DNA of 64,000 bases from Diogma glabrata (taxonomy: Eukaryota > Arthropoda > Insecta > Diptera > Cylindrotomidae), in NCBI GenBank assembly GCA_963693315.1, contig OY856188.1:270253114-270317113 (forward strand), given 5' to 3'. This document shows positions 35,094-46,493 of this stretch, one piece after another. Each line of letters starts with the position of its first letter. Position 1 is the stretch's first letter. The notes below the pieces were generated by a model that made no database searches, had not been told where the DNA came from, and saw only the letters and a program-made list of their open reading frames with translations. Position numbers and translations under genes: made by a program.

Positions 35094-35366
35094 TCAGCAC
35101 TCTTCTCTTTGGTTTGAGCATGTTAACCGTATATTCTTTTGTTTTTTGGAGTTCGGGATATTGAACTCTTGGGTGTTATTTCTTTTGCGCCATTTTGTGG
35201 TTTCATGAACTTTCTGTGCAGATGGAGGAGACGTCTGCGATTCTTGGCTTTTGCCTTTGGGAGTTCTTTGCTGTTTACGACTACTTTCACTATTCGCTGT
35301 CTTGTATATCTTTATCAGTTGAATTGCCAGCTCTCTAATTGTGGTTATGAATTGATAATCAGCCAC
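35094..35366 (-). other. Small basic open frame, possibly gag/ORF1-like relic
   Basis: Ninety codons open on the minus strand from ATG at 35366 (MADYQFITTIRELAIQ), then a region very rich in K, S, Q and P (RTPKGKSQESQTSPPSAQ). After a stop at 35094, similar K/P-rich text continues to about 34960. Several arthropod non-LTR gag proteins begin with a comparable basic, low-complexity region, but there is no zinc knuckle or other diagnostic motif. It could be chance. Confidence 0.3.
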
Positions 35367-35555
35367 CCCCTATCATATGTTTAGTTCCATAATCTTGCTA
35401 TATCTATAAATGATTGTAGTAATATTATACAATAATAAGCCTTGAATTAAAAGCTCCACCACTAAAAAAAATAAATTGCTTGTTGCAATCAATATTCACG
35501 TTGAAATCATACAATAAAATGATTACCAGTTTTTTTAAATTTTGTATCATTAATT

Positions 35556-35585
35556 AAGTTTTTTTTTAATTTCAGGTAAGTTCAC
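35556..35585 (+). promoter_or_regulatory. Candidate recursive splice site (zero-length exon)
   Basis: A T-rich tract followed by AATTTCAG is joined directly to GTAAGTT, so a 3' splice site consensus abuts a 5' splice site consensus at 35575/35576. In insects this arrangement marks ratcheting points in very long introns (established knowledge). No host exon is visible in the window, so function is inference only. Confidence 0.35.
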
Positions 35586-38185
35586 AATCAAAGATTTTAT
35601 CAAATGCGTTGGATTGGAAATTGGAAAAATAAATTAGACCGTGATAGGTGAGAGTAATATATAAACTTGTTATAAAGTGGAATTACAATTTCTATTGAAC
35701 CAAGATACACCAAGTATTTAACATCGTGGTTGTTTCCCAACAGCGAAATTCTGCAAATAATATTCCTTAACAAGAACATTCAGTAGCTTCAAAAACCCTA
35801 ACAATTGATTGTATAAATTTTCAGTATAAATACAGTGTCCAAAATAATACACAAAATATTTCTATTAAATAACACATCAAATATTATTCACAATAAAAAA
35901 ATAATTTTGCTTCTATCTACACGGTTTTAAGTTTCACAATACAACATTTTTGCTACAATTAATTCATTCTATCTAAAAACACCTGCTTAAATAATATTCC
36001 GTTAAATCTAAAAATCAAACTATTCCGATCGTATTCTGATCTATTCCGATCGTATTTTAAAATTCTTTTATCCAGAATATTCCTTAAAACAAAATAACAA
36101 ATAACGTTTATATGATCTCGTTGTCATTTTTCTAGAAGAGAAATTGAATACAACAACAAATCCTTCTTAGACATCAAATAATGCATTCTATTTTTTATAA
36201 TCAGTCTCTTGATGTCATCATCATTATGAATTTGCTTTCTTAATTTTATACAGGTTGTTTCATTCATGCTAAACTTAATTGAACTTTTATTGTATTTCAA
36301 TACAATTTTGTTAAAACCGTACCAATATGTTGGTACCTATGTAATATATTGTTTATTGTAACTACACCAAGAGCCAACGTCAAACAGAATTAACTTTAAT
36401 TTTAAAAAAAAAAATATATATTGACGCGAATATCAAAAAATCTTTTCAAAAATTTTGTTTTTCAATACTTTAATACAAAACATAAAACTTAAAACAATTT
36501 TAATAATTTCGCATTGATGATTAATTAGATAATAGAATAACCAGAAATAAAACGAAAAAAAAATACACAGATGATCATTCCATCACATTTATAAATATAA
36601 AATATTATTGCTTGGCAATATTATTGTCATACATCTTATAAATATAAATAAACTCACAGACTAATAAAAAAATTGTTTTCTGTAAGTGTCAAATAACGTT
36701 TATGTGTGTCTGTTTTTACAAACTAGTTGGTTTCTTTTAAAAGCCACGGAAAAATATTTGAGCTGCAATATTTCTAGATATTATTGTACTGCTATATAAT
36801 ATCGAAAAACAATACCATGGCAGATAGTTACATATTGAGTTAAATGCAATTAAAAATGGTTGTGTAAACTTGTAGTTTTCATGTAAATATATTTACTATG
36901 TTTTATGTTATCCAAAAATACTTTACCTGATATACCTGATCTATCTAGTAGCTAAAGTTTTGTTCCTTAAACTTGCAGTTTTTACCTCAGCTACGATTAA
37001 AACTTTTTTGAATTTTACTATAACCGCTCTCAGATCTTAACGACAATATACGCACAAATCACATGTAAGGCTTATGTATGTTTAAAATATTTTGAATGAG
37101 CTCTGTGGAAACTAAAAACTACCCAAAATGGTATTTCAAAAATTTTGTTGCTGCACTACTTCATTCTTTAGGTCAATTGAACAAAGTTACTTTCATTCCA
37201 ATTAATTTCATTCTATTCTTATTTTCTGTCTGAGTCAGCATTCATTAGTTTCTTAGTTTTATTGTGTCCAAAGAGGACTTTTCTTCGTTGCTTTTGATTG
37301 GTGACTTTTTAGCCAACACAATTCATATTTTAATTATCTGTTAAGTTTTTTTATACTTGACGAGCAATCGCATCTCTAAGGCATTTCACTTAATTATTAA
37401 ATTAAATATATTAACATCATCAGAAATATATGCTTATCTTGTTTCAATTTTAGTTACATAAATAACTTTTTAATCGATATTGTTTCTCGGGTCAACACCG
37501 CTCGTTACAGTATCTCTTTTTAGCTATTCTATCGTTTTCAACGATTATTTGGTCAACAAAAAAATTGTTAAGCGTTATTACGTGATAGTATTATCTCCGT
37601 CTGAAAAGCAAGTTGAATCATACAGAAACTATAAATAGCTTACTTTTCATAATCCAAATCGCTTGTTACTATTAGTATTCCAATGCATTGCATGTCTAAA
37701 ATGCTACCGGAAAAATACAAGTAAACAAAAATGGTTTACGATTTTTTACCAAGATTGAATGGTGTTAAAAATTTGCCATGGACACTGAGCTAATCCGTTA
37801 TGAAAAAACTTAGAGATTCATAAACTATTCACGATGCAAGGTTATTCCAATTTGAAACATTGAGACACGTTGAGCTTCTAAACCTCTTTTGATTAAAAGA
37901 TTATTGCTTTTATGTCTACCAGGTGAACTGTCCGCGTCAGTTGATCAGATATTTTCCGTCGCCCCGAATGGAGCCGTCTTAACAGTATTTTCAAAGAACC
38001 ATATGATAAGATCATTAAACTTAAAGGAATCAATATCACTACAGGAGAGTTCTTCAAAAAGCCCCTGTTAAAAACTGACCTTGAAAAGAAAGGACCAATA
38101 GACACCTCAAAAACTTTTCGATGATGGTATATTTCTAGCATCTGTTTATATGTTGACCAAAATTATTAGAAGAAAACCAGACCAT
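35586..38185. other. AT-rich spacer, nothing recognised
   Basis: A short local repeat tattccgatcgtatt occurs twice near 36025-36055. No gene or element that I can support. Confidence 0.55.
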
Positions 38186-38434
38186 GAAAGAGGATAAAAA
38201 ATTGATTATTGATTGTTGTATTTTTTTTCAGCGACAATTTTGTAATGTGTGTGTTTGGTATGATAGTTTGAGATCGTAGATTTGATTGTTAGGATTTTTA
38301 ATATATATTGTTTGTGAATGAAAGAGGATAAAAAATTGATTATTGATTGTTGTATTTTTTTTCAGCGACAATTTTGTAATGTGTGTGTTTGGTATGATAG
38401 TTTGAGATCGTAAATTTGATTGTTAGAATTTTTA
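38186..38434 (+). repeat. Tandem duplication, about 134-bp unit, two copies
   Basis: The segment beginning gaaagaggataaaaaattga at 38186 repeats at 38320 with two base changes. The second copy is interrupted at its end by the hairpin element at 38437. Confidence 0.92.
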
Positions 38435-38436
38435 AT

Positions 38437-38862
38437 ACTAGGAGGGCCCGGCGTGCTTCGCTACGATTATAAATAAAGTTTTTTCGTAGACATTTTGTTG
38501 ACGTAGAAGCAATGATTTCAGAAAGTGGTTATGAGAAATGCTAGCATATAATTTTTAATTTTTCTTTTTAAATATATGAATGAAAAATAAAATGTAAAAA
38601 TATATGAAAAATTAGCGATCAAATAAGTTAGAGATCAAATAAGCTTACTTGAAACCTTATTTGATCGCTAATTTTTCATATATCCGAACTGATCAGCTAG
38701 AGTTCTGATTATTTTTCATTTATATATTTAAAAAGAAAAATTAAAAATTATATGCTAGCATTTCTCATAACCACTTTCTGAAATCATTGCTTCTACGTCA
38801 ACAAAATGTCTACGCAAAAACTTTATTTATAAGCGTAGCGAAGCACGCCGGGCCCTCCTAGT
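38437..38862. mobile_element. Full-length hairpin (foldback MITE), about 426 bp
   Basis: The ends are ACTAGGAGGGCCCGGCGTGC and its inverse, followed by cttcgctacg. The two arms (about 38437-38640 and 38655-38862) match almost throughout, so the element folds into one long stem with a small loop. Flanks (TTTTTAAT and TTATTATA) give no clear target duplication. No coding sequence. Confidence 0.9.
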
Positions 38863-39604
38863 TTATTATAAATTATAAAGTTAGAAATCAACAAAATAGC
38901 ATTCAAAATTCATATTCTTTTTTTAATGGTTACTTTGATTTAAAATTCTTGTAAAGTTACAGTTTTGTAAAATACCATGAAACTACAATTTCTTTTTTTG
39001 CGTAAATGATTTTACACTAGTGGAAAAAACCCTTTTCACAGGAGATTAAGCCTGCATGAAAATATGGACTTTTCATCTGCTATCGTAGAAAAATATTTTT
39101 TCGGCAAACAGCAGTAATTTTTAACTTTACAGTCGCTTGGGCGAAGGCTAAAGTCTTACTTTTTTAACATATAATCAAAGCGGCTGGACGCCATTTTTTC
39201 ATTTTTTTACAGCGGCAGTAAAGTAACTTTCATATTTTACAGCGGGCGAAAAAATGTCCCCATTTCTTTCCATTATTTTACGGCGGCAGCAAAAGTAACA
39301 TAACATGAGATTATGAATTTGTTCAAAACAAGTAACCTTTGACTAAAATATTTGTTATTTTTTCAAACAAATAGTATAACTATGACAACAAAAAATAACA
39401 AATATTTTGATTGGATTATGAAATTTTGAGTTGAAAGTTGCTTTGATAAAAAATTTCCTGTATACAAATTTAAATGTTTTTCACTTTTTGGACGTAATTA
39501 TGACGATAATAAATAATATTTATAAAAATATTGATGCATTAATTTCGTATTTAAAAAAAACTAAACGTTTGCCGAAAAAATAGTGTATTTAATTCGGTAC
39601 TAAA
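38863..39604. other. AT-rich spacer with a thrice-repeated GC motif
   Basis: Three degenerate copies of ttttacagcggcagtaaa occur between about 39218 and 39295. No coding region is recognised. Confidence 0.45.
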
Positions 39605-39683
39605 GTGACTTTTTGTGTTTCGTCTATAATTGTCGGCCTCCCTACGGTCGGCCACCAAACTATAGACACAACACAAAAAGTAG
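39605..39683. repeat. Hairpin with GC-rich core
   Basis: ctttttgtgt with tctata pairs with tatagac and acacaaaaag, around the core gtcggcctccctacggtcgg, itself partly palindromic (gccgac-type ends). Confidence 0.8.
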
Positions 39684-39719
39684 CAGCATTTAAAAATATA
39701 GTATTATGCTATTTGTGGT

Positions 39720-41035
39720 ATAAACGCTCAGAATAATGCATTGTTGAAGCAGTTGGATGCTTAGATCCTGAGAATGTTGAAACATATAAACAACTACCTT
39801 TTTCAAGAAGGGCTTTTACTGATAGACAAAAGAATCATGCATATTTTTCGTTAGATGAATTTACTGATAGAACTGTCTCGGCTCAGGTATTTTATTTTAT
39901 TCGTGCTATATCTGAAGATTTCCAATGTTATATGAGGAACTACTCGAGATGGGTACGCTTACTGTAAGAACACGTGGAATAGATATCTATGATAACTTTC
40001 AACAAATATATTGTGAAGCAGTACTAAATCTGGATAATCTGGGGAGTGTGTGCACCTCCACGGTAGGCAAAAAAAGAATGATTTGTTTCATTGTTATAAA
40101 AAAACAATTCAAATTTTTAAACAATAATTTCTTTTTATTGTATATTCACTAACAAAATCTTTGTGCATAATCTACTACATTAATCAATATAGAAACAAAT
40201 TTTTGTACTTGTAAATTTTATCCGAGAAAATGCAACACCACATCGCCAATTTCGAAGCTTGCTTATATTAGATAAAGAAACATGCAGTGTAGATTTGTAG
40301 TATCATTATAAGGTGTGCTGGCTATCAAAAAAAATGGTTTTTGTTAAAGTTTTATCATTGCGAGAACAAATCGTGAAATCGTGAATTGAATTTTGCAGAA
40401 ATTCTGCATTTTTATGTGATATTATGATAATGCAGAACGATTTAAATATTTCTTTCCAAGGTAAATTTATGACATATTTATGATATGTGACTAACAATCC
40501 ATGCATTTCAAAAAAAAATTATTATTTTTTAAAACTATTTTATCTCGATCGGAAATTTCCCGCAATTAGCAAATTAGATGAACAGAAACCATATATATTT
40601 CATAACTGTTTTGGACTCATTAATGGAAGAATATACGGAACGTTTTTCTGGTTTTGAAGAACATACTCTTACAATAAAACTAGAATGTGAACCACATCTA
40701 GTTGATGTGGCTCAAATGCTAATGTCATTGTTTGCACCGAGTTAACTACAGATGTAGTTATTTGAGTTATGTGAAGATAATATTATAAAATCTCTTTTTT
40801 GATGCAAGGAAAGTCCCGATTTAAATACGGGAAAATGCAATTGAATCCCCATGTTTACGCCAGCATGCTCAACGATTTCTGCCTTGCTTTGGAACTACTT
40901 ACTGTTGCGAATTAACTTTTTCATTTTTAACCTAAATTAAGATCAACTTAAGGACTCAGATAGCTGATGTTCATTTAGAAGATAAACTGAAGGTACATGT
41001 TGCTAAGATGGAACCTGGATATAAAGTTTTTTTAT
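39720..41035 (+). pseudogene. hAT-superfamily transposase relic (GTF2IRD2/SCAND3/ZMYM6-like lineage)
   Basis: Protein pieces in the order expected of this hAT lineage are spread over three frames. LDPENVETYKQLPFSRRAFT (39757 on) is the pre-catalytic segment. HAYFSLDEFTDRTVSAQVF (39837 on) corresponds to the first catalytic block (LALDESTD in relatives). EELLEMGTLTVRTRGIDIYD (39934 on) follows. ILQ-type text then leads to AFLCDIMIMQNDLNISFQGK (near 40400). Near 40615 is LDSLMEEYTERFSGFEEH, and near 40960-41020 ADVHLEDKLKVHVAKMEPG, the end of the C-terminal dimerisation domain. Stops and frameshifts are numerous. Such transposases cut and paste hAT elements in the nucleus. No TIRs were found. 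Confidence 0.75.
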
Positions 41036-41194
41036 AAAGCTTCTAACACAAAAGTTCCATTAAAATTTTATTTCATAAACTTTGTATGATTTTTCATTGA
41101 ATATCGAATTAATAAAATAAAATGAATTTGTGAAATTATCATTTATTCATTTATTGTCTTAATTTTTATTTTTCTTGCTCCCAGTAAAATAGCA

Positions 41195-41627
41195 ATATAT
41201 ATTTAAGTAATTTTTTTTGTGTCACAACAACACATAGATACCTTTTAAGACCTATGGCTCACAATAATATGCGTTCTGAGGTGTTGATGGACGTTTTTTT
41301 TTAAACTTTTGTGGATTGTTCCGAGACTATTGATTCGGGAAAATCATTCCAATTGTACGATGTACGGACAAAGAAATCTCTCTGCATTCTGTCACTATGG
41401 CAGTGAGTGAACTCAACAGTTTGTGTCCTTGCGCAAACCGATTGACGACTAAAATGGGGGGAAAAATATGTTTAAGGCATAACGGAATTTGATTTCATCC
41501 GAACACTGCTGGTGAGGATATTTAATGTTAAATTAACAATTCGTTTAATACGCTTTTGAACAGAATCCAAAAGAGCCCATATAGTGACAGATGCAGCACA
41601 CTAAACTTGATAACGATACCCGGGATA
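41195..41627 (-). pseudogene. CR1-like non-LTR 3' end (relic), related to 4710-5880
   Basis: On the minus strand ctcttttggattctgttcaa matches the LDSVQKR region of the first element (5428 on). Text for CSDEI, RRFFDRT-like and the 3' UTR (aaaaggtatctatgtgttgt) follows, as at 5810-5830. An internal stretch between the two coding blocks is deleted. The 3' end is near 41209. Confidence 0.78.
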
Positions 41628-41697
41628 ATGCGGCCTGTTTACGATTTGCCAAATTATAATTTTCCTTTAATGGTAAAAAGGTTCCCCATCCCTGGTC
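41628..41697. mobile_element. hAT element terminus (fragment)
   Basis: Read on the minus strand, CAGGGATGGGGAACCTTTTT starts at 41696. This is close to the terminal repeat of a widespread hAT group (cagggxtggggaacctt, family knowledge). Only one end is present; it is cut by the CR1-like 3' end. Confidence 0.5.
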
Positions 41698-42480
41698 TAC
41701 ACTAAAAAATTCCATTACCAATTACATGACCCAGGCATCTAGTCTCTTTGAGGACATACTTCTTCTTATATGTTGAAAGTTAAGCTTCTTTCTTTTATTA
41801 AATTTACAACAATTCTCAACAAGAACAGCTTCTCTTCCAAATCGACTGAAACTATCAATTACTCATCCAAATACACAAATACTCTATCATGCAAATGGTA
41901 TGTAATCACCTTATGCATTAATGTACAAAGAGAGGGGTGTATTGCACAACCCAAAAGTCACAAACGTAAAATGGTAAGTGGACGACCGGGAACCGTAAAG
42001 GCTGTTTTATCCTGTGGCTGTTTAGAACACATGCCAAGTGGAATTCGCCAAAAGGCATCTTTTAAACCAATGGAAGAAATATATTTAGTCTGGTCCAACC
42101 GACTTAATAATCCATCATGGCAAGCGATACGCATCCTTCACTGCATTCGCGTTCACCTTTCTAGCATCTTCGCATACTCTCAGTCGCGTGAGACCAGGAG
42201 CTATGACTTTCTTCTATTACACCAAGTTGTAACATTCTATCAAATTCTTTATAAATTGCCGCTTGGACAGCTGGAGACACCGGGTAGTGCGCCGTTGTTT
42301 AACTAATGACACCGACATTAATAACATGAGTAATTAGGTGAGTTCTTCCTACCTAATCCATTTTTGGTTGAGCCAGGAAATTGTTAAATGATACGAGTAA
42401 GTCGATTTTCAGTATCGGGATCTAAATCATGCCGATTTAGGTAATTCTAGCTCCAACTCATTTAAAAGTGTTAAATCAGA
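41698..42480 (-). pseudogene. Ty3/gypsy reverse transcriptase relic
   Basis: Minus-strand pieces: NSPNY-type text, then YPVSPAVQAAIYKEFDRML and LGVIEES (42300 to 42200), then NANAVKDAYRLP, YISSIGLKDAFWRIPLG (42085 on) and KTAFTVPGRPL (about 42000). Next come FVTFGLCNTP and, after a gap, RCLGHVIGNGIF (about 41735). This is the RT order of Ty3/gypsy Pol, from the linker before motif 1 to after the catalytic box, but the YxDD box itself is not visible and the frame shifts repeatedly. Confidence 0.78.
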
Positions 42481-43850
42481 TGTTAAGATGCCACATTATT
42501 GAAAATAGTGCTATAGACATTATATACCAATTTTTTTTTCAATCAGTATTTAAGTTATTAAAACTTAAAATACACATCTATTTGAGAGTTCCGGCGCCAC
42601 TTTATCATATTTTCGTCAAGATCCAATATAATATCTTCTAACATATTGTTCTATAAAAAACACAATTATAAACGCATTTATTGTTTCATGGTTTTTCCAA
42701 AGTATTCAATCAAATATGACTACAAGCACAAAATTCGGATAAGTAAATAATTTAGTTACAAGCGCATATCAGTTTGCAAGTTTCGTCAAAGTCTATAAAT
42801 TAATTTATGATCAAATTAAACCATTGTATTCGGTCATGAATTTAACAGAATTCAATTTTTGGTTTTTGTTTGTCACCTTATTTTGTTTCCATTATAATCG
42901 ATAAGGAAAATAATAGCTATTTTCGGGTAATTGATTGAAAATCATATGCTTGAAAGTAAGTTTTGTTTGCCGTCAAATTGTTGTCAAGGAAACAATAATG
43001 GATGATGATAAGGTGTTTGGATTGTACAAATAAACAAGTAGTAAAACTTATTTAGTTCAAGCTCAAAATGTTTGTACCTTCCCAAAAACAAACATTAGAA
43101 TTGAAAAAAAAATAACCGTTATCGATCGTACTATAACTTTCAGTTATAGTACGAATTACGTGCATACAAAAAATTAATTTTTCATTAGTAGTCTTTCATG
43201 TATTGTTTAACACAAAAACAACAAAATTTTATTGTATAATTCATCCGTATAAAAAATAACGTGCGATTGTATGATAATATTATTGTTTATTTTTGTATAA
43301 ACTACGAAAGTATAAACATAACATCACACTAATTTAATATATACAATAATCGGCTAATGTATTTGTTTTTTTTTATTTCTATGTAAATAATTTTGTTTCG
43401 CGGCCAAGTTCAAGGTAAACCAGTCTGTATTTAAGAAGCGCGACTCAAACTAGCAAAAATTACGGTCTTCGTCGTGAGCATGAGCAAAGATATAACATTT
43501 TTTTTTTACAAAAATAATAATAATAATAATGAAAAGGAAATAATAAAAATAACTTAATGTTAATATAAGCACGAGAACATAAATTATTCAAAAGAAATGG
43601 AATTAAAAATTAATATGTAAAATGAAAATGAAATTGAAAGAATAAAAGCTGTTTTTTTTTTAATAAAAAATAAAATAATGAATGAATGACATTTGTTTTT
43701 TGACGATAAAAAAATTAAACAGCAATATTTTCAATTGGAGGTACATACTCTTGTACTCCTATATCAACTTAATCTTTTGGACCGTAAACGCCGGATCTTG
43801 ACTGAATTCTATTATCTCCGTTCTCTAAAAACAAATCAGTATTATAAAAA
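42481..43850. other. AT-rich spacer, nothing recognised
   Basis: It contains a short palindrome around 43120-43155 (actataactttcagttatagt) and an AAT microsatellite near 43515-43530. No coding region is supported. Confidence 0.5.
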
Positions 43851-44012
43851 TCAAGGATTGTGAAAAAATTCAACTTCTTGTTCCGTTAGTCGGTAGACAC
43901 TTCTCTCTACGCCTGCATTGTCTCTAATAATCCACTTACCCTTTAATAATCCACTTTCATCTTTGATATATTGCCAAAAGGTATTAATTTTGTGAAGATG
44001 TGGTAAAACGTT
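43851..44012 (-). other. Possible coding relic, unknown family
   Basis: Fifty-three codons are open on the minus strand, ending ERSVYRLTEQEVEFFHNP before a stop, with LLKGKWIIRDNAGV upstream. The sequence looks protein-like rather than random, but I recognise no family. It is probably the C-terminal end of a transposon protein. Confidence 0.3.
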
Positions 44013-44467
44013 TCAGTTTTCTGTAATTTGTTTTACAAATTTTAAGTTATCGTCTTTTATCTAAATAATTTCCAGTATTATATTGTAATTTTTGATTTTC
44101 TCTAATTCCATAATTGTAATTGCAACCATGATTGGGCCATTATTATTATTTTACCAGATGATAACTTCGGCAAATAAATGGCTGCCATTCATAGACCAGA
44201 GAAAATAACCAGCAATGGTTCATACAAGGTTATGTAGCTGTCCCAGTAGCGAACCAATAATTATGACCAGTCTTGCAGTCGAGAATCGATAACTAAATAA
44301 TAGGAGAAATGTTTTCAAACTATATATTTCTAAAATGAATATTACTCTAGTGAATTTTAACACAATGACATAGATCGACCAATTCATGGTTTCGTAATGG
44401 TCCAATTACAATTGCCAAGTAATGTTTACCATTCAAGGTGCAGTGATTGGCCATTCGAAGGTAACTA
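44013..44467. other. Spacer flanking the motif-packed TIR element
   Basis: It contains scattered inverted ggtc/gacc and ttggtcc-like pieces that also occur on the other side (44870-44990). An older host repeat may surround the 393-bp element, but I cannot define it. Confidence 0.35.
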
Positions 44468-44860
44468 CCCGAGCAGAAATTAGTTAGGGAAAGCCTGAAT
44501 GCAGTCAGGGCCTGATCAGGGTCAGATAAGGTATGCCCTATTAGGGCAATCTGATGTGGGCCTGTTCCGGACCTGAATTAGAATACCCTTTTAGGGCAAA
44601 CCTTATTTGGATACATCCGGCCCTGATTTGGTTTTTCGTATCTGACCCCTAGTTTGGCAATCTGTTTAGGGCCTGATACAAAATGCCTTGCTAAGGTTTG
44701 CCCTATTTAATTTTATATGGAAAACTTGGTCAGTGCCTGGTCAGTTTATCCTAATCAGGGCCTGATTAGGCAAAAGCGTTACACTCATGATCAGGACCCT
44801 ATCAAAATAGGGCTAACCTGATCAGGGCCGTATTTGAGCCCTAAGAAATTTCTGCTCGGG
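44468..44860. mobile_element. TIR element, 393 bp, TA duplication, packed with a GGGCCTGATCAGGG-type motif
   Basis: The termini CCCGAGCAGAAATT and AATTTCTGCTCGGG are flanked by TA (44466-44467 and 44861-44862). The interior carries many forward and inverted variants of agggcctgatcaggg and tgccctattagggca, far more GC-rich than the surroundings. No coding sequence. The TA target suggests mobilisation by a Tc1/mariner-type transposase (inference). Confidence 0.88.
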
Positions 44861-45115
44861 TATATACTGGCTCTTTTTATGGAAACCATAGATTGGCCGA
44901 TGAATTGTTTTAGTACTGGTCCAATAACAATAATCAACTACTTTAACCCATTAATCGGCAAGTGCTAGGCCGTATTTCAGAGTCTGCCAAACCCTATTTG
45001 GGATCTTTCGGTTGAGGTTTTTTGACAAATTTCATTGTTGGTTTTTACATCATTTTCGATACCATGGCAACTAGGGATTAGAATTAATGGACACTAACTT
45101 TAAAATTTTTATGAT

Positions 45116-46493
45116 CAGGAAAAACCCATTAAGGTAAGGCGTTCCAGAGATGAGAGACTTTGTTGAAAAAATCACATTGAAAAGCAATAGTTCTACACCT
45201 TTTTATATGAACCGTAAAAGGATGGGCTACAACATTTGCTCTGGTGTTACGCGATACGTTTGCGTTTGCTGGTTCAGGTAAAATTGATTTAATCTCTGTA
45301 GAAGTTCGTTCATTCATAATGTATGTGTAGAAAATTTTCAGATCAGCAACATTTCGTCTGTAAAGAATCAAGCTCATTAGTAAGAGTTGAGTTGCCAATC
45401 AGTTTAATAGTTCTGCGCTGAAGAGAATCAAGGAACTTCAAATTACTATAATAATTAGCTTCACTCCATATGTGTGAACTGTACTCCATGCAGGGTATAA
45501 ATGGTTTGTAAATTAATAGAAGCTGTTCGCTATTAAATAACTTACGACATCGTCCCAAAAAGCTCAATTTTTGAACAGCGTTCTTAGCTAGGTTAAAAAT
45601 ATTAGAGTTCCATTTCAGATTATTTTCAACTTCTACTCCTAGAGTAGACCTCTACAATAGATTCTTTCTCTATACAATATCTTGAGAGTCGAACTTTAAT
45701 GGAAACGGATTAGGTGTGGATAATCTAGAAAAATGACAAGCCTGTGTTTTGCTCGTATTGAATTCAACACTATTAGCGAGCCCCCAATCCAAAATAGTTT
45801 TAAGGTCATGGTTTAATGAGTCTACCAAATTTGATCTACAGTTATTAAGCGCTAGCGGTAAAATATAATTTAGGGGTTTCATGAGACGCATGAAACGTCA
45901 TATCGTCAGCAAAACTATGGATAGGACTAATTGTTTAATGCAACAAATCGTTAATATAAATAAGAAAGAGAGTTGGTGACAAAGCAGAACCCTGAGGAAC
46001 TCCTGCATTAGTTGAAAAGACATCCCATGAATTACCATCAACATTGACCCGAAATTTCCGCCCGGAAATAAAGCTTTGTATCCAAGATATAAGTTGCTCA
46101 TCCAAACTATAAAATCTTAATTTGCAAATAAGATTGTTATGCCAAACTCTATCAAGAGGTTTGGATATATCAAGAGCAACACCAAAAGTCTCACCATGAT
46201 TTTCAAGCGACTTGTTCCACATATGAGATGACAAAGGAAAGGAAATCTTCCGTCGCTCTCCTTTTTCGAAACCCGTATTGTCTTTCATTAAGTAGTTTGG
46301 AAGACTCTTAGAAGCTCATTATATTAAAACTAATGTATTTCTCAAAAATTTTAGAAACAACCGATAAAAGTGAAATGGGTCTGTAATTTGTTGGATTAGT
46401 CTTACTACCCTCTTTTGCAACTGGTTGTACGCTTGCTATTTTTCCATATTTCGGGAAATACTCCTTTCTTATGTGACAAATAAAAGATTTTAG
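45116..46493 (-). pseudogene. CR1/Jockey-group non-LTR ORF2, RT and C-terminus (relic, second copy)
   Basis: This is the 3' half of a minus-strand element whose 5' half lies at 49137-49915. From the 5' side: KKGVFPEIWKIASVQPVAK, NYRPISLLSVVSKIFEKY (46400s), GVALDISKPLDRVWHNN (46195), NAGVPQGSALSPTLF (46000) and a catalytic FADD (about 45910). Then come a thumb region at 45670-45891 and a C-terminal region at 45129-45567 with CMEYSSHIW, LDSLQRRTIKLIGN and VSHLWNALP. The last two open frames overlap by about 56 bp in different phases, so a frameshift lies near 45370. The same group as 1-5880, but clearly a different lineage by sequence. Confidence 0.85.
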
